Assembly: GCA_028023455.1 (NCBI GenBank)
Contig: JAQFVV010000451.1
Span: forward strand, 124,001 to 188,000
Length of the DNA stretch: 64,000 nucleotides
Reading direction: 5' to 3'
Source of the DNA: Epiperipatus broadwayi
Lineage: Eukaryota; Onychophora; Udeonychophora; Euonychophora; Peripatidae
Shown here: piece after piece, positions 46,721 through 58,491 of the stretch
Layout of the letters: each line of letters starts with the position of its first letter
Numbering within the stretch: position 1 is the first letter of the stretch
Translations under genes and position numbers: made by a program
The notes under the pieces: model-generated
Seen by the model: only the letters and a program-made list of their open reading frames with translations
Databases searched by the model: none
What the model was told of the DNA's origin: nothing

Positions 46721-48289
46721 ATATTTGTTAATTAAAATATAGACACATCAAGAAGCTGATTAGAAAAATAAAAGAACAAATGAAAAGATGAGACTACAGT
46801 CAATTAATAAGAAGACAATGATTATGAAGACTGTGTTACTCACTGACTTCAAAAACGATAATGAAGGCATAGAAGTACAGTGAAAGTTTTGTCTCCTTAG
46901 ATCATTGATTAAAAAAAGACTCAGGTAGCCAACAGATGCATCACAAACATAATGGGTGAAATTGCAATGAAAAATCCAGGAGACGGTTTTAATTATAGAA
47001 ACATATTTAAAAAATGAAAATCAGAATTGTTCAAGATGTAGTATTTCAGTGAACCTTCATGGATGTAAAAGCTGGACCAAAAAAAAAAAAAAAAAATCAA
47101 ATTTTGGCTGCAATTTTGGCAAAGATTTAAAATTTTTTTACACAAAAATGAAAAATCAGATCGAATCTGAATCCTCAAAGCATAAATGACAAAGTTAAAG
47201 TTATCCTATTTTTGTCATATCATAAAGTGATTAAATTCATTGAAGAAATATATGTTTGGCAAATTTAGTGCTAAAATATGAGTTTGATCAGCAGAGATGG
47301 ATAGATTCTTTATTACAGTAATGAATGTACCTCGGAGCAAGTTGAAAAATCAAATCGATAAACATTCTGAAAAAGTGCCATTTTATATGATCAGCAGGAA
47401 TCAATGTTGCCTTGATGGGCTTTATTTTTTCAAAAACAATCTAGGTTAACAATTCCATAGACCTTGAAATTACCAAAGGATAACACCTGATTGGGCCAAG
47501 AAATTTGCTTGTCATTCTATTATTTATTCTAGCATCACATGTAGTTATATCATAAATTTTAATGAGGCTTGCCTTATGCAAATTAGCATAATAGAAGAAT
47601 GATGGTCAAGAATTTGGCTTGTGAATCAAAACTCATTCTATAACTTTGCTGCAATTCCCTGAGCAAGTAATCATTTGATCATTTTTGTCTGTTGCTTTTC
47701 AGTCATAGGGCAATAGATAAAGTCCTACATATTTTTGGATTAAAGCTTATTGTCATATTGATTGCTCGTTTTACATACAATTTCATATGATGCCTTAAGT
47801 TATATATTTATAATTTTATTTAAGAATCAAACTATTATTTAATGCATTAAATGTAATGTCTTTCCATTGGCTAGCTAATTTGTGAATATCTCCGCAATAT
47901 ATAAAGCCTACACTTGCACCATAACTGTCCATAATCATTTCAGTACATTCAGTTGTGTATACATTTTTGCCGATCATTATTTATTGAAATATTTTTAAAT
48001 CAATAACTTGATGATTAAACTTTTTATTCTTAAATGTTTATTTTAAAAAATTTGAAATCCAAACGAATCAGCGTGTTATGTAGATATAAAATGAATAATG
48101 TTAGCACAGTCAAAAGATAGAATATTAAAAAGAACTAAAAAAAAAAAACTCATTTTAAAACTCAATTATTTAACTATTTCATCCTTTTTTAAAAACATTT
48201 TGATGAAATAATAAACTCAAGGTAATAAAAAAGGTAAAAGTTTTAGTTTATACATATACTAAAACATCATTAATTCTTTCAGTTTACTC
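46721..48289. other. Intergenic stretch with a possible core promoter
   Basis: Near 47865-47945 an inverted CCAAT box (CCATTGGCTAG), a TATA-like ATATATAAAGCC at about 47897 and a TCAGT initiator near 47939 occur at plausible spacing on the plus strand. No downstream ORF supports a gene, so this may be chance. Confidence 0.2.
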
Positions 48290-48610
48290 AGTATTATTAG
48301 CTAAGAGCAATTTTCTATTCTAGAGCCATCTATTGTATACTCGAGTAATCAATAGTTATCACATGATAATGCATCTGTTCCCTATTGAAGCATCATCTGT
48401 TGTAAAGTTAAGTAATCAGTGGTTATGGAATGATAATGCAAGTTTTCTACTTTAGTACCATCTATTGTAAGCTAGAGTAACCAGTGATTTTGAAATGGTA
48501 GTACAATTTAACCCCCCATCCGTAGACAGTTTCTATCTTTTGCCTTTACTAATGAAGACTTGAGATCCAAAGCTGAACCTAATGCAGATACACACCTAAC
48601 AGCCATCTTT
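48290..48610 (-). repeat. Diverged family A repeats
   Basis: Three short repeats of the phrase TTTCTATT-x-TAG-x-CCATCTATTGTA followed by AGTAATCA-x-GGTTAT (about 48312, 48385, 48455) lead into AGCTAGAGTAACCAGTGATT and a decayed ribozyme at 48518-48570. That segment has GAAAC, T, GTC and TTAGTAA on the minus strand. The ending AGCCATCTTTTATTA matches the unit end at 13970. Confidence 0.5.
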
Positions 48611-49069
48611 TATTAGTGACTATTTAAAAAAAAAGTTCAATATATGCAGAAATGAAATATTGCAAACAAAAAATGTTCCCCTAAAACAATTTTCTACTTG
48701 TAGCACTATAAGGTTATGTTGAATATTTCCTGACAAATTAAATTGCCCTGGCAATAACAATTATTATTTTCTACAGGAAGTCTTGCTCCGAAAGCATTCA
48801 TAACTATTAACATTGTTATTTAATTTGTATTTTATATATCATACAAATTTTAAATTTAGCTACATTTTCCATCAAGAGATGAAATTTAAAAAAAAAAGGT
48901 CTCATGACTTTCAAATTATTTTTAATGGGAATTACTTTTTTTTTTGTCAGATTTAGTTGTTTCGAAATGTAATTTGACAAAAAAAAAAAGAGTAAATATT
49001 TTTATGATTTTAATTATAACCAGTATTTTATTAATAATTCATTTCATCATTATTGATAAACATAACTTA
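48611..49069. other. AT-rich stretch, nothing recognised
   Basis: No recognisable feature. Confidence 0.4.
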
Positions 49070-49190
49070 AATATCAAACCAACAAAACATCACATAACCA
49101 CTATTTCCTATGCGTTCACAGCAAATTCTCCATACAGTAAAGTCCCCCCCCCCCCCGTGCAAGCCATAGTAATCAATGGATGCCAGACTG
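49070..49190 (-). repeat. Family A repeat, truncated
   Basis: AACATCACATAACCACTATT, ATTCTCCATACAGTAAAGTC, a run of C, then GTGCAAGCCATAGTAATCAA and GGATGCCAGACTGT. It stops before the ribozyme. Confidence 0.65.
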
Positions 49191-49388
49191 TTATAATATA
49201 AATATATTAACATTATGAGTCAGTGAAACTAATAATGTTCTTTAGAAAATGAACCCATACTACCCATCCAAAAAAAGTCTTTATTCCACTAAATATTAAA
49301 TTGAATTATAAGCATATATGGACATAATCAAATATAACACTAACATATACAATTTTCTTCTGTATTGATTTCTATATTTACACAGCAT

Positions 49389-49592
49389 ACCATTTCCAAC
49401 CTTCTTATACACTTCAACAATACTATTTTTTATATACCAAAATTTTATTATGTATATAAAATGTGTTAATTGTATGATTATATATTTGGATATTACAGCT
49501 CTGATATGACTGCAGGGCAGTCGAAAGTGTAAGAATAGTTTTAGTATATAAAAAATAGTATTGTTGAAGTGTATAAGAAAGTTGGAAATGGT
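49389..49592. repeat. Long hairpin: 48-bp arms around a type C hammerhead-like core
   Basis: The left arm (49389-49436, from ACCATTTCCAACC) and the right arm (49545-49592, to GTTGGAAATGGT) are complementary at 47 of 48 positions. The 108-bp loop contains ATTGTATGATTATATATTTG and the core at 49501-49527. It sits beside a truncated family A unit and shares its loop with Penelope-like 3' segments at 1400 and 4763. Confidence 0.75.
49501..49527 (+). ncRNA. Hammerhead-like core, type C
   Basis: CTGATAT, GACTGC-AGG-GCAGTC, GAAAG. Stem II is six perfect pairs and GAAA is intact; CTGATAT in place of CTGATGA is the only damage to the core boxes. Stems I and III were not resolved. Confidence 0.5.
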
Positions 49593-49678
49593 ATATGTAA
49601 TAATATATATACTGCCAAATATGCAATTTTAATAATAAAAATTGATTCCATATTTCATAAAAAAATAAAAATTTATAT

Positions 49679-49771
49679 ATTTTTTTTTTTCATGTGTCAT
49701 AGCATCGGCTGGGAAGCGAACCCGCTAACCCAGGACAACTGCTTGTAAGGCAGCTATACTGACCTCTCGAC
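49679..49771 (-). mobile_element. tRNA-derived SINE, family S1
   Basis: Minus strand: GTCGAGAGGTCAGTATAGC, the TGC-CTTACAA-GCA arm, GGGTTAGCGGGTTCGCTTCC (B box), CAGCCGATGCTATGACACA and a poly-A tail. The perfect GGTTCGC box and long A run suggest a fairly recent copy. Confidence 0.75.
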
Positions 49772-49789
49772 TTTTAAAAAATGAATAAC

Positions 49790-50445
49790 TGTCAAGTAAA
49801 AAATTGTTTTGATGATTTAATTTGGCAAATTCTTCATCAATCCAATTTATTATTTTGGCAGTCATTCCCCAAAAACTACTTTTAAAAGCAAGACACTTTT
49901 GGCAATCCAATCAAATTTCAATGAACTGCTCATTATACACTAATTCTTGATTATAGTATAGAATATAATTTTAAAAAAGGATTTAAACAAACCAACTGGT
50001 CTAAAGCTTAAAACTTCTCAAAACTTATCATCTTCATTCTAGATCTTTTGTCTTTTATGCAAACAACTTTCTCAGCCTTTTCACACCCATAAATATGAAT
50101 GTGAAAAAGCTGTTATAAAAAGAGGTAGTAACACTCTTCCACCCAGTAATATGCAGCTAAAAAAATGGTTACTGATATTTCATTGTCAGAAAAATCCACT
50201 TATTAGAAAGTTGATTTAACCTGGACAATGATAGGATTTGTGTTACTGTTCAATAAAATTTCATCAGTGATACATTTTCAGCATCTCGCTTACAAATTAG
50301 AAATGACTTAAGATTTTCATGAGTTTTCAAAACATCTGATAAAATATTGAATATATTTTCAATTAATTCAACAAATAAAAAATATTTTCTGCTGGAACTG
50401 CAGATCCAGAATTTTGCAGGAATCCAATAAATAAAGCCCATTCTT
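49790..50445 (-). pseudogene. Unidentified decayed protein-like sequence
   Basis: Two minus-strand open pieces, 50250-50441 (KFWICSSSRKYFLFVELIEN and on) and about 49790-49910 (FWGMTAKIINWIDEEFAKLN), flank a stretch readable with frame changes (NPIIVQVKST, FHIHIYGCEKAEKVV). All lie in the same direction. I cannot assign a family. It could be an old retrogene or transposase, or chance. Confidence 0.2.
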
Positions 50446-50721
50446 GCAACATCTCTTTATAATTTATTTAAATAAAAAGAAAGATAATAAATGAAGCTTA
50501 ATTACGTTTTGTCTCAAAGCAGGAGAAAGTCTTGTTAAAAAAAGGATTTTATGATCATTATATCAGTATCGATTGCTTCTATTTTTTAAAGTGCTGAATA
50601 TCTTCACTTTCATTAGAAAATTCTTCCATGTCATCTTCCAGATTGTGCATAGCCAGGCGAATCAATTGATGCCACAATAGTTATTCAAACATAAACCAAT
50701 ATTTCATTTGCTTTTAAAACT

Positions 50722-51330
50722 GATGAAGATGGTGCTAAAGCTGATTTGAATTCATTAAGGAAAGGCAAATGTGTTACTTATTAGACACAATCTTTACCTT
50801 AATTGGTCCTAGTAATCCAGAAAACCTATTCTGGAGATTTAGTGGGTCTCAATAAAGATTCATATTTACTTCTAGAAACAATACTACAAAATGTGATTCT
50901 TGAATTAAAGCTATGGAAGTTGATGAATGTTCTACATAACAATACTGTGATATTGAAGGATTGGATAAACAAATTCAAGAATTCAGTTGTAGTATTACCT
51001 ACAACACATTGGAAGTCTCCAAAAGGTTATTGTATATAGACTGCCAAACATGCTTATGCATATACAACTAAATTAAATCATTTTTAGAAATAGCAGGTTC
51101 TACAGATGTTCATTGGTGATAGAGCTAAATTAGTGTGAGATGCATTTGCATTAACTAAAAAAAAGCTATTTTTACTGATGAACAAGATTATAGGAAACAA
51201 ACATTTTGATAATGAAAAGGCAGGTGATCAAGAAGTTCAGCATAAACATGCTGTAACACTTTAAGCCAGTTAGATGAATTTTTATAAAATTGTTGATTAC
51301 AGGAGATCCACTACTTTAAATACTTTTAGA
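50722..51330 (+). pseudogene. PSMC3: Processed pseudogene of 26S proteasome ATPase PSMC3 (Rpt5)
   Basis: Broken plus-strand frames read in order DEDGAKADLNSLRKGKC, SGDLVGLNKDSYLLLET, KAMEVDE, QYCDIEGLDKQIQEF, SPKG, then QMFIGDRAKLV, DAFALTKKK, HFDNEKAGDQEVQ and a decayed end like L-x-x-L-D-x-F. This follows the known PSMC3 order with no introns (OB-fold end, linker, AAA domain). The Walker A segment (GPPGTGKT) is missing: SPKG is followed almost directly by the sequence normally 10-15 residues after it. Stops and frameshifts are frequent. It covers roughly the middle of the protein; the N-terminus and C-terminal third are not visible. Confidence 0.85.
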
Positions 51331-52252
51331 ATGTTTTAAATAAAACATGCTTTATAAAAATGCTTAAATATGGTTGTATTGTTAAATGTAATCTTTCTAA
51401 AAAGAAATTACTGTAAAGATTTATAATTGTTGATCCATAAATTGAATTTATAAAAAGTTGTAGAAAGACTACCTATTTAGGTACAGAACCGTTCCCATAT
51501 ACATTTAAATTAATTTTTTTGTATTAATTTATACATATAGAAATTTTATTAAATTTAAACAGAATTAAAATTAATTTCATTTTGCCTCCTACAATTCTAA
51601 AATGAAATGCTTCATAATAATAATCATATATCGAATATTTTTTAAAAAGTAAATCCATTGAATATTAAAATCAATATCGGTACTTTTTAATGTTTTTTAA
51701 CATGTATAGCAAAAAAAAAAAATTGACAAAGATATGATACATTTGTTACATAAATGCTATGCATATTACAATATTTTATCATATATTTAATGGCGTTATT
51801 TTTACATTCAATGTGATCAATCATTTTATATTTTTCTAAAAATTACAAGAAATATAATACTAGAGAAATAATTTATTCCTTTTCTTGTATATAATCCTAA
51901 TTTTAATATTACTTAAATTTCTTTATTGAAATTATAAAAGAGCGACAAATAAGATTATAAATCAATATTTACCTTTATACAAATGAAGTGGTAAATTTAT
52001 GTTGACATTTTATAAGCTGTACTATGTTCAACTATTTTTATTTCAGTAGTAAATATACGTTACATATATGAGCCATCCTTCAGATATATTATTTTCATCC
52101 ATCAACTATCTCCTTTCTCGGATGTAAAAATTAGTGTCACTGATATACATATTTTTATCATGGAACCATTTGTTTTTTGAACTGTCCTTTTATCTTGTCT
52201 ATCACTAATAGATCCATTACATCATTATTTGAAATGATGTATACAGGTACTG
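51331..52252. other. AT-rich stretch, nothing recognised
   Basis: No recognisable feature. Confidence 0.45.
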
Positions 52253-52345
52253 TTATTGAATATATGTATTGTTAAAAGGTTGCCTTGACAACAGTTTGAG
52301 ATTGTTATTGTTTAAGTGTTGATTGGTTTTTAATGATACACACAT
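52253..52345 (+). repeat. Dispersed repeat, copy 2 (with 25218-25320)
   Basis: GTTAAAAGGTTGCCTTGACA, ACAGTTTGAGATTGTTATTG and GTTGATTGGTTTTTAATGA match the 25.2 kb copy in order. Confidence 0.55.
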
Positions 52346-54649
52346 ATATATAATTTGCTCGTAGAAACATTTTCTGGTAATGAACTTTTTATACATTCTA
52401 ATCATGAATAATAAATTAAAATTTATTACAGAATAATTGCAGGTATAGTTATTCATATGGTAAATAAACATCAATGAGTTATTCATTAAAGGATTTTACC
52501 TGGCATGATGAGTTTATTGGCTTTTTATCTTTAAGTTTAAGATCAATTATCATGACCATCTCAGTTGTCTGATAGTTTTAACAAAAACCTCAGTTGAATT
52601 TTCTTGAAGGCAGGATTAATGTATATGAATGACTTTTTAAAGATATTTATAATCATGATGGACAAAAGTAAATAGGTTTATTTCCAGGAGGCTGCAAAGT
52701 CATTTATCAAGGCAGCTGCTGAAAAATGCTAAGAATCCTGATTTCAAACCCAAGCTGCCCTTCAATGACCATTTATTTAGCTAACTGCAAATCAATTTCA
52801 AATGGAAAAAAAAATAGTGAATTGGAAAGTGATCTAATATTAATTGGAATACAATTGGATTTTGTGAAGTTAAAAGAAGAGTCAAATGATTTGAAAAGTG
52901 GACATGTAATTTAATATAAATGCACAAGTAGAGAGTGATTCATTATAAATAAAGTATGGAAGAATAACAATGTGGATATTAATGGAGGATTTGGTATCCA
53001 ACTTAATAGAATATATCAAATGCAGATAATTCAATTCTATTCTCCAATAAGCTCAGGGTGATGAAGAAATGAAATATGTTTATATAGATATACAAAATTT
53101 GATTATACTAAATATTTTAAAATAATCATGAAAGACTTTAATTGTTAAATTTAAAAGATGAAAATACTGTGGGTAAATTCGGTTATAATGACTGAAATAA
53201 TAAAGGATAGACTTGAAAATTTATTAATTCTTTCATTAAAAGAAATAGTCAACAAAAGTGGACATATCCAATGAAGGTAAAGCAGAAATGGATTTTATTT
53301 TGACTATCAGAAAATATTTATTTCAAGATTGTAATGTTCTTAATAGATTTAACATAGGATACAATTTATCAAAAAGTGAGATGTATAATTCAGGTTAATG
53401 CAAAATTAGAGATACAAAAAACAATCAGTATTAATAGTTGATGTTTATTAATCTTCAGAAACACTCCAAAAATTTTTCTAATTGTTTTAACATACTGACA
53501 ATTTTCAAAGATAGTTCAAGCGTAGCCAAAATCAATAAAAAGATAACTAAGAATTGAAATAAGATAGCTGATAAAAAAAAAGGTAATTCACAAATAAATG
53601 CTCAGCTGAGACAAGAGAGGATATGAAGAAAAGAAAGAATACGAAAAAGAGATAAAATGATCAAAGAATTGATGATGATATAACAAACTAGAAATGAATT
53701 GTCAAGAAAAGCTATAGAATAGAATAAGTTTCAAAAATATAAGACAATATCTTGGTACTGAAAAAAATTATTCAACAACAAAAAAATGAAACTATTACTA
53801 AAATGAGGATTGATAACAAAATAATCATACAATTATATTTTCTGTATTACCAAACATTTTAAATAAAGAAACATATAATTATATAAAACAGGAAAAGCTC
53901 CAGAAAATGATAAAATTGATATCTTATAAAAAATAAGTGAAGAGAAAAATTAATATATAAGTAATAAACATATAGCAGATAATTAACAGAACCCAGTTAT
54001 AACAATAATCTTTAAAAAAGATATATAAAATCTTTACCCAGATAATTACAACTCATCTACAACAAACTTTGGATTCAAACTAAGCTTAAAAAAAGATTTA
54101 AGTGGTTTTAGCACAGTGGATCATATCCAAGTATTAAAAAAAGTTATAGAAAGACCCAAATGAATATGAATTGCTATTTACTCTGGATTGGTAGATTATG
54201 AAAAGGCATTTGATTTTATAAGCATTTCAGTACATTAAAACTGAATCAGCAAGATATAGACTGGGGTATCTAGAGAATATTTATCAAAATACAAGAACAA
54301 TAATTAGTTTACATTTGTGATATTAAAAAATAAAATCTCAGGGAGATTATTTGTCATCTAGATTTTTCAGATAAGTTGTTTTTGCAAATAATGATTCAAA
54401 GTTTGAGCAAATGTAAGAATTATCAGATGGAAATAAGATTAAAGATAAATATAAAAAAACAACAACTAATGTTAATGGTTTTCTCAGGGAAAAATAATTC
54501 ATAATCATGAATTAAGAAAAAGCTGACAATTACAAATGCCTTGAAATTAATCACAGAATTAAACTTTGACAGAGTACTTTTTGTAGAAATAACCAAATTA
54601 AAAGAAATTATGCTACTGTTATATTGCTAAGACTACTAATATATGGTAT

Positions 54650-54985
54650 GGCTAAAGATCTATCAGCCCCATACAGCTATTTGAGTTGGATAGCTGGGTT
54701 TGAAGACATGTAGATGTCTGAAAATTTCAGATTTACCACTCAATAGATAGCTTTTAGATAAGTGCTTGGTTTTGGGTTGGTACTTTTAGATCATGTCTGA
54801 ACCTACCCTGGCACCTCTCTGAGGAGTGCCAAAGCATGAAACCATGGTCAGGGGTTCCTGACAGAGATATTTTAAGTGCTGGTTCTGGCTAACAATTTAT
54901 CACAAAGCTTGTTGAGGAATTGGCAATCCTCATTGTTTATAACTTACAAGCTTAAGAGATAGGATCATGTGATCTATGACTCTTA
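54650..54985 (+). mobile_element. About 340-bp hammerhead-carrying insert in the dead RTE
   Basis: It lies between the RTE blocks LLIYG (ending about 54645) and RKCNTWVKEQ (from about 54990) and matches neither. It has no ORF. It contains a near-complete type I hammerhead at 54813-54855. Size, lack of coding capacity and one ribozyme resemble metazoan retrozymes. Boundaries are approximate and no target duplication was identified. Confidence 0.55.
54813..54855 (+). ncRNA. Type I hammerhead ribozyme, type D
   Basis: Inner stem I ACCTCT, core CTGAGGA, stem II GTGC-CAAA-GCAT, core GAAAC, loop CATG, GTC, inner stem I AGGGGT. Stem I forms six pairs with one wobble, stem II four with one G-U, and stem III is the A-C with G-T pair. 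CTGANGA and GAAA boxes are intact, since the seventh core position is free. The bases before stem I are GGC, as in family A, where GGC forms an internal loop. Confidence 0.7.
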
Positions 54986-55195
54986 TTTTGAACAAGAAAG
55001 TGTAATACTTGGGTGAAAGAACAAAGATATCACTGATTTCATTGAAAGAATTAAGACCAAAATGGAGCTGGGCTTGACATATGTTAAAAAATATGATATA
55101 GATGATGGACAGTTAAGCCTTACACAGGATCTCAAAAGATCTAAAAAGATATGAAATAATTGGATGAAATAGGAAAAACTTGTTGATGTGATGTC

Positions 55196-56920
55196 AATAA
55201 ATTCTTTTTAAATTTCATTAACATTTGGAATTTTACAAAGAGCATGTCTTATTGTCAAAAAGTAGTTAGCTAATCCGGACATTTTCCTACGATTGAATCA
55301 GCATCAAGCAAACTAAATTCCATACTTGAAAACAAAATAAAAACAAGATTGTTACAAAGAAAACATTCTTGTAATTGCATCTAGTCATGACAATTAATAT
55401 TGTCTAATTTTTTAACATATGTAATTACTATGACATTCAAATTATACGTAGCTATTTTCTCATTACAGTATTGTCAAGTAATGAGGTGGGAATGTGTATT
55501 ATAGCAACATTTACTATTTAAAAACAATTGTTTTAACGATATATATATATACTAAGAATAACACCCAAGATATATATATATAATTAGTATGATAAAAAAA
55601 TATTTAAATTATAAAATTAATATTGATGTCTGTAGCATATACTTTCTATTTGTTTTTAGTAATTATATGTATACATTCATCAACAGGTGTGTGTACACTT
55701 ACATATTTATGATTACAATGGTTATATTAAAAAAAATGGATTTTTTTATACAATTCAGGTAATTTTATTAAAGAAATGATTGAATAAATAAAAAGAATGT
55801 TAAAATTGTACTTTATTTTGTTATCAGGACCGGTAAAAAAAAAAAGAGATGTGGCATTGATAAAAAAAAAACTTTCCAGGTGCACCAGACAATATTATTG
55901 CCCTTTTATTTTTTTCTGATGTTATCATTCTTAATTGTTATATATATTTTTTATTTATCTGTATTACCTTCTTATCAATTGATTAGTTCCAAACTTTTGA
56001 AAATGTGAAAAACGAAAGTATGTTAAAAGAAAAATATTTTTTATTAATTAAACGACAACTTAATCTGCACAAAGATTTTAAACCGTTTAATTTTCAGTTT
56101 AATTAAAAATGTAAAGGCAGGCAGGCTAACTAAAATTTCAATTTGATATTTTTTTAAAAAATGAAAATTAACCCTAAATTACAAAATGTATTTGATTTTT
56201 AAACTATACAAGAACAAAACTTAAAATGCAAACCGATAAATAAATAACTATTGGTTGCATAACACTAACCATAGAATAAAGAAAACGTCTAGAAATATAT
56301 TGCATTTAACATGTCACATTAAATTTGAATACATCATTTTCACAAAGATAGAATTCACAAGAAAGTTTGCCTGCATAAATATAAAGTCTGGGATATTTTC
56401 TTATATATATAGGCACTGAAAACCAGTCATTAAATTTATCTTCTACCAGATAAATTCATAAAGAACGTTATTGTAATATTTGCATGGGATCCCCAAAATC
56501 CGATCCATATATGTCTCATTATGAAACATTTCATTGAAAAACTTGAACATTATCAAAGAATAATGCAATATACTGTATATTAATTATCTTATTTTTTTTA
56601 AATTATCAAAATCTTTAAAGCAAATATTATCTTAACAATATTTGAACAGAATATGATATAATCTTGATTATGAGAAGAAAAATGTTATATTTTACCACAC
56701 AAAGTTAAAATTATATAAGCCATTAAATTTATTTCCATTAATATTAAAATTTTTAAAAAGTACCATTTCATTTAACAATTTAAATGTAACATACATTAGG
56801 ATTTTAAAAACGTAATAAACATGAATAGTGGTATCAACAAAAAAAAGAGCAAAACATTTATTAAAAGTATATACATTAAAGCATTTCTTTGATTATATAC
56901 CTAAAGGCTATTGCCGTTTC
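55196..56920. other. AT-rich stretch, nothing recognised
   Basis: Contains (TA)n runs near 55540 and 55575. No coding or repeat similarity. Confidence 0.45.
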
Positions 56921-57000
56921 AAATACACCTGGGTCTCGTTTTACGTGATAGATAGGTTCCTCAGAAAACACGCGCAAACGAAATTGTGCAAAAGTAGATG
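56921..57000 (+). repeat. Solo end of the CACCTGGGTCTC hairpin element
   Basis: ATACACCTGGGTCTCGTTTT at 56921-56940, then ACG, matches the left arm of the hairpin at 57922. The rest (AAACACGCGCAAACGAAATT) is unrelated to that copy, so it is a truncated or different member. Confidence 0.55.
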
Positions 57001-57835
57001 TAACTTACATTGAAAAGGGGGGGATGCGGTCTGTGATTTTTCAAAATTCGCATAAAAGCAAAGCACCAACGTAAAATTACTTTAAAATTCGCACAAAAAA
57101 AAAAATATGGAAATAAAATATGACTAATAAAAAATTTCAAATTTGAAAAAAATTGATACAAGACAAACTTTTTTTAACTATAATATTTAATTTTATTCAA
57201 AATAATATATTTTTATGCATAATTTACAGTACAGTAATTTACATTTTTTATACACATTTTAATTATTATAGCTATTTGCCAAAAAAACACGTTCGTTTGC
57301 AAACAACTAGCGCCAACTTCACACTCATGTTGTAACAGTGGTTTTCTGGTGACAACGTAATTAGTAATTAATCTTTGAGATGATGATTTTATTAATTGTT
57401 TATAAAACTAACAACTAAAAATTAAATTCTTATTTTTGTCTTTAATTTTCAATTCGGTTTAAAAATCAAATTTCACATTAATTTCAAGTCGCAGTAAGTA
57501 ATTTTTAAATTGTTAATTACAATTAAAAATCAGATTTTAATTTTTAATTGTCAAATTTAATTATGCCCACTGCTATCACTGACCTTTTAAAAATAAACTT
57601 GTGAACACTAAATGATTAATAATTGATTACGTTCTTTTTTAAAAAGCAAAAACAGAATGTGATTTAAAATGCAAAATTAACACGCACAATGTTTGAACAA
57701 ATTTGCATTATAATCTTGTAAAATTTAATGTGTGTATACATAAAATGTGGAAATTATGATTTTAATTTCATTATTGCGTAAAATCTTACTATTATAAAGC
57801 ACACTGAAAATATTCAAATTACTAATATGAAAGTC
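57001..57835. other. AT-rich stretch, nothing recognised
   Basis: No recognisable feature. Confidence 0.4.
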
Positions 57836-57920
57836 GAATTCCAATAATGTGCTATTACTTTCAATATAACGTAAGTGCGCGAAATTTATTATTTAAAGTA
57901 ATAGCGCATTATCGGAGTTC
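57836..57920. repeat. 85-bp hairpin element
   Basis: Arms 57836-57861 and 57895-57920 (26 nt) are complementary at 23 positions. All three differences are transitions, two of them at CG pairs in the right arm (GCGC against GTGC, ATCGG against TTGG when inverted). The loop is 33 nt. Confidence 0.65.
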
Positions 57921-57921
57921 A

Positions 57922-58034
57922 TACACCTGGGTCTCTTTTTACACGGACTTATTTAACACACTTCCGGTGAAACACGAATCGCGTAACTTCAAAATTGTGT
58001 TAAATAAGTCCGCGTAAAAAGAGACCCAGGTGTA
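57922..58034. mobile_element. 113-bp hairpin MITE
   Basis: Arms 57922-57960 and 57996-58034 (39 nt, starting TACACCTGGGTCTC) are complementary at 38 positions. The loop is 35 nt. If the ends are CACCTGGG and CCCAGGTG, both sides are flanked by TA, which fits a TA-targeting DNA transposon. It abuts the 85-bp hairpin. Confidence 0.8.
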
Positions 58035-58130
58035 CTATAGAAAAAAAAACCCGTATGTAATATATAAGTTCTAAAAAAAAAAAAATGTTTTTACCGTTTA
58101 AATACTCTAGGAAAAAAAATCCGTACATAA

Positions 58131-58491
58131 CAGGGGGCCCCAACCTTTTTGCACTTAAGAGCACATTATATAATACCGGTCAGGTGGCGGGCACCATTTA
58201 TTTTTTCAATGTAAATTTATAGTTGGATATTGTTAATAATACTCATAATGTACAAAAAAATATTTATTTCAAAAATAAAATTTTAACACAATTAACGTTT
58301 ATATTTTTACGCTGTAAAAGTATAGTATGCCCTACAATTTGATTACAATATAATACAATAATTTATAAGAAATTAAAAAAATTAAATTTGTATCAGATAA
58401 ATAATTTTTTATTGTGTTTGGATAGTGGCGGGCACATGTAAAATGGTCTGCGGGCACGACGTGCCCGCGGGCATAGGGTTGGGGACCCCTG
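58131..58491. mobile_element. Non-autonomous hAT element (MITE)
   Basis: Terminal inverted repeats: CAGGGGGCCCCAACC at the left, and CAGGGGTCCCCAACC on the minus strand at the right. Subterminal GTGGCGGGCACCAT and its partner GTGGCGGGCACATG follow. Flanking 8-mers GTACATAA and GTATATAT agree at six of eight positions, as expected for a decayed hAT target duplication. A GC palindrome GCGGGCACGACGTGCCCGC sits near the right end. No ORF. Confidence 0.8.

Larger units (their letters stand above)
52658..55195 (+). mobile_element. Dead RTE copy, interrupted by an insert
   Basis: It matches the 7159-10096 element from its start codon region (ATGGACAAAAGTAAA, LFPGGCKV) through LESDLILIGIQLDFVKLKEE, MKDFN, AEMDFILTIRKYLFQDCNVL, GFSTVDHIQVLK-like, LVDYEKAFDF and LEFADD-like positions to LKPKWSWA-like and its 3' tail near 55190. 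Every domain is frameshifted and stopped. The order is collinear over 2.2 kb, except for foreign sequence at about 54650-54985 replacing some 35 codons after LLIYG. Confidence 0.8.

Noticed and set aside
47865-47945. CCAAT, TATA and initiator-like motifs suggesting a promoter
   Set aside because: Such motifs are common by chance in AT-rich DNA and no ORF or repeat end follows; kept only as a note in the stretch description.
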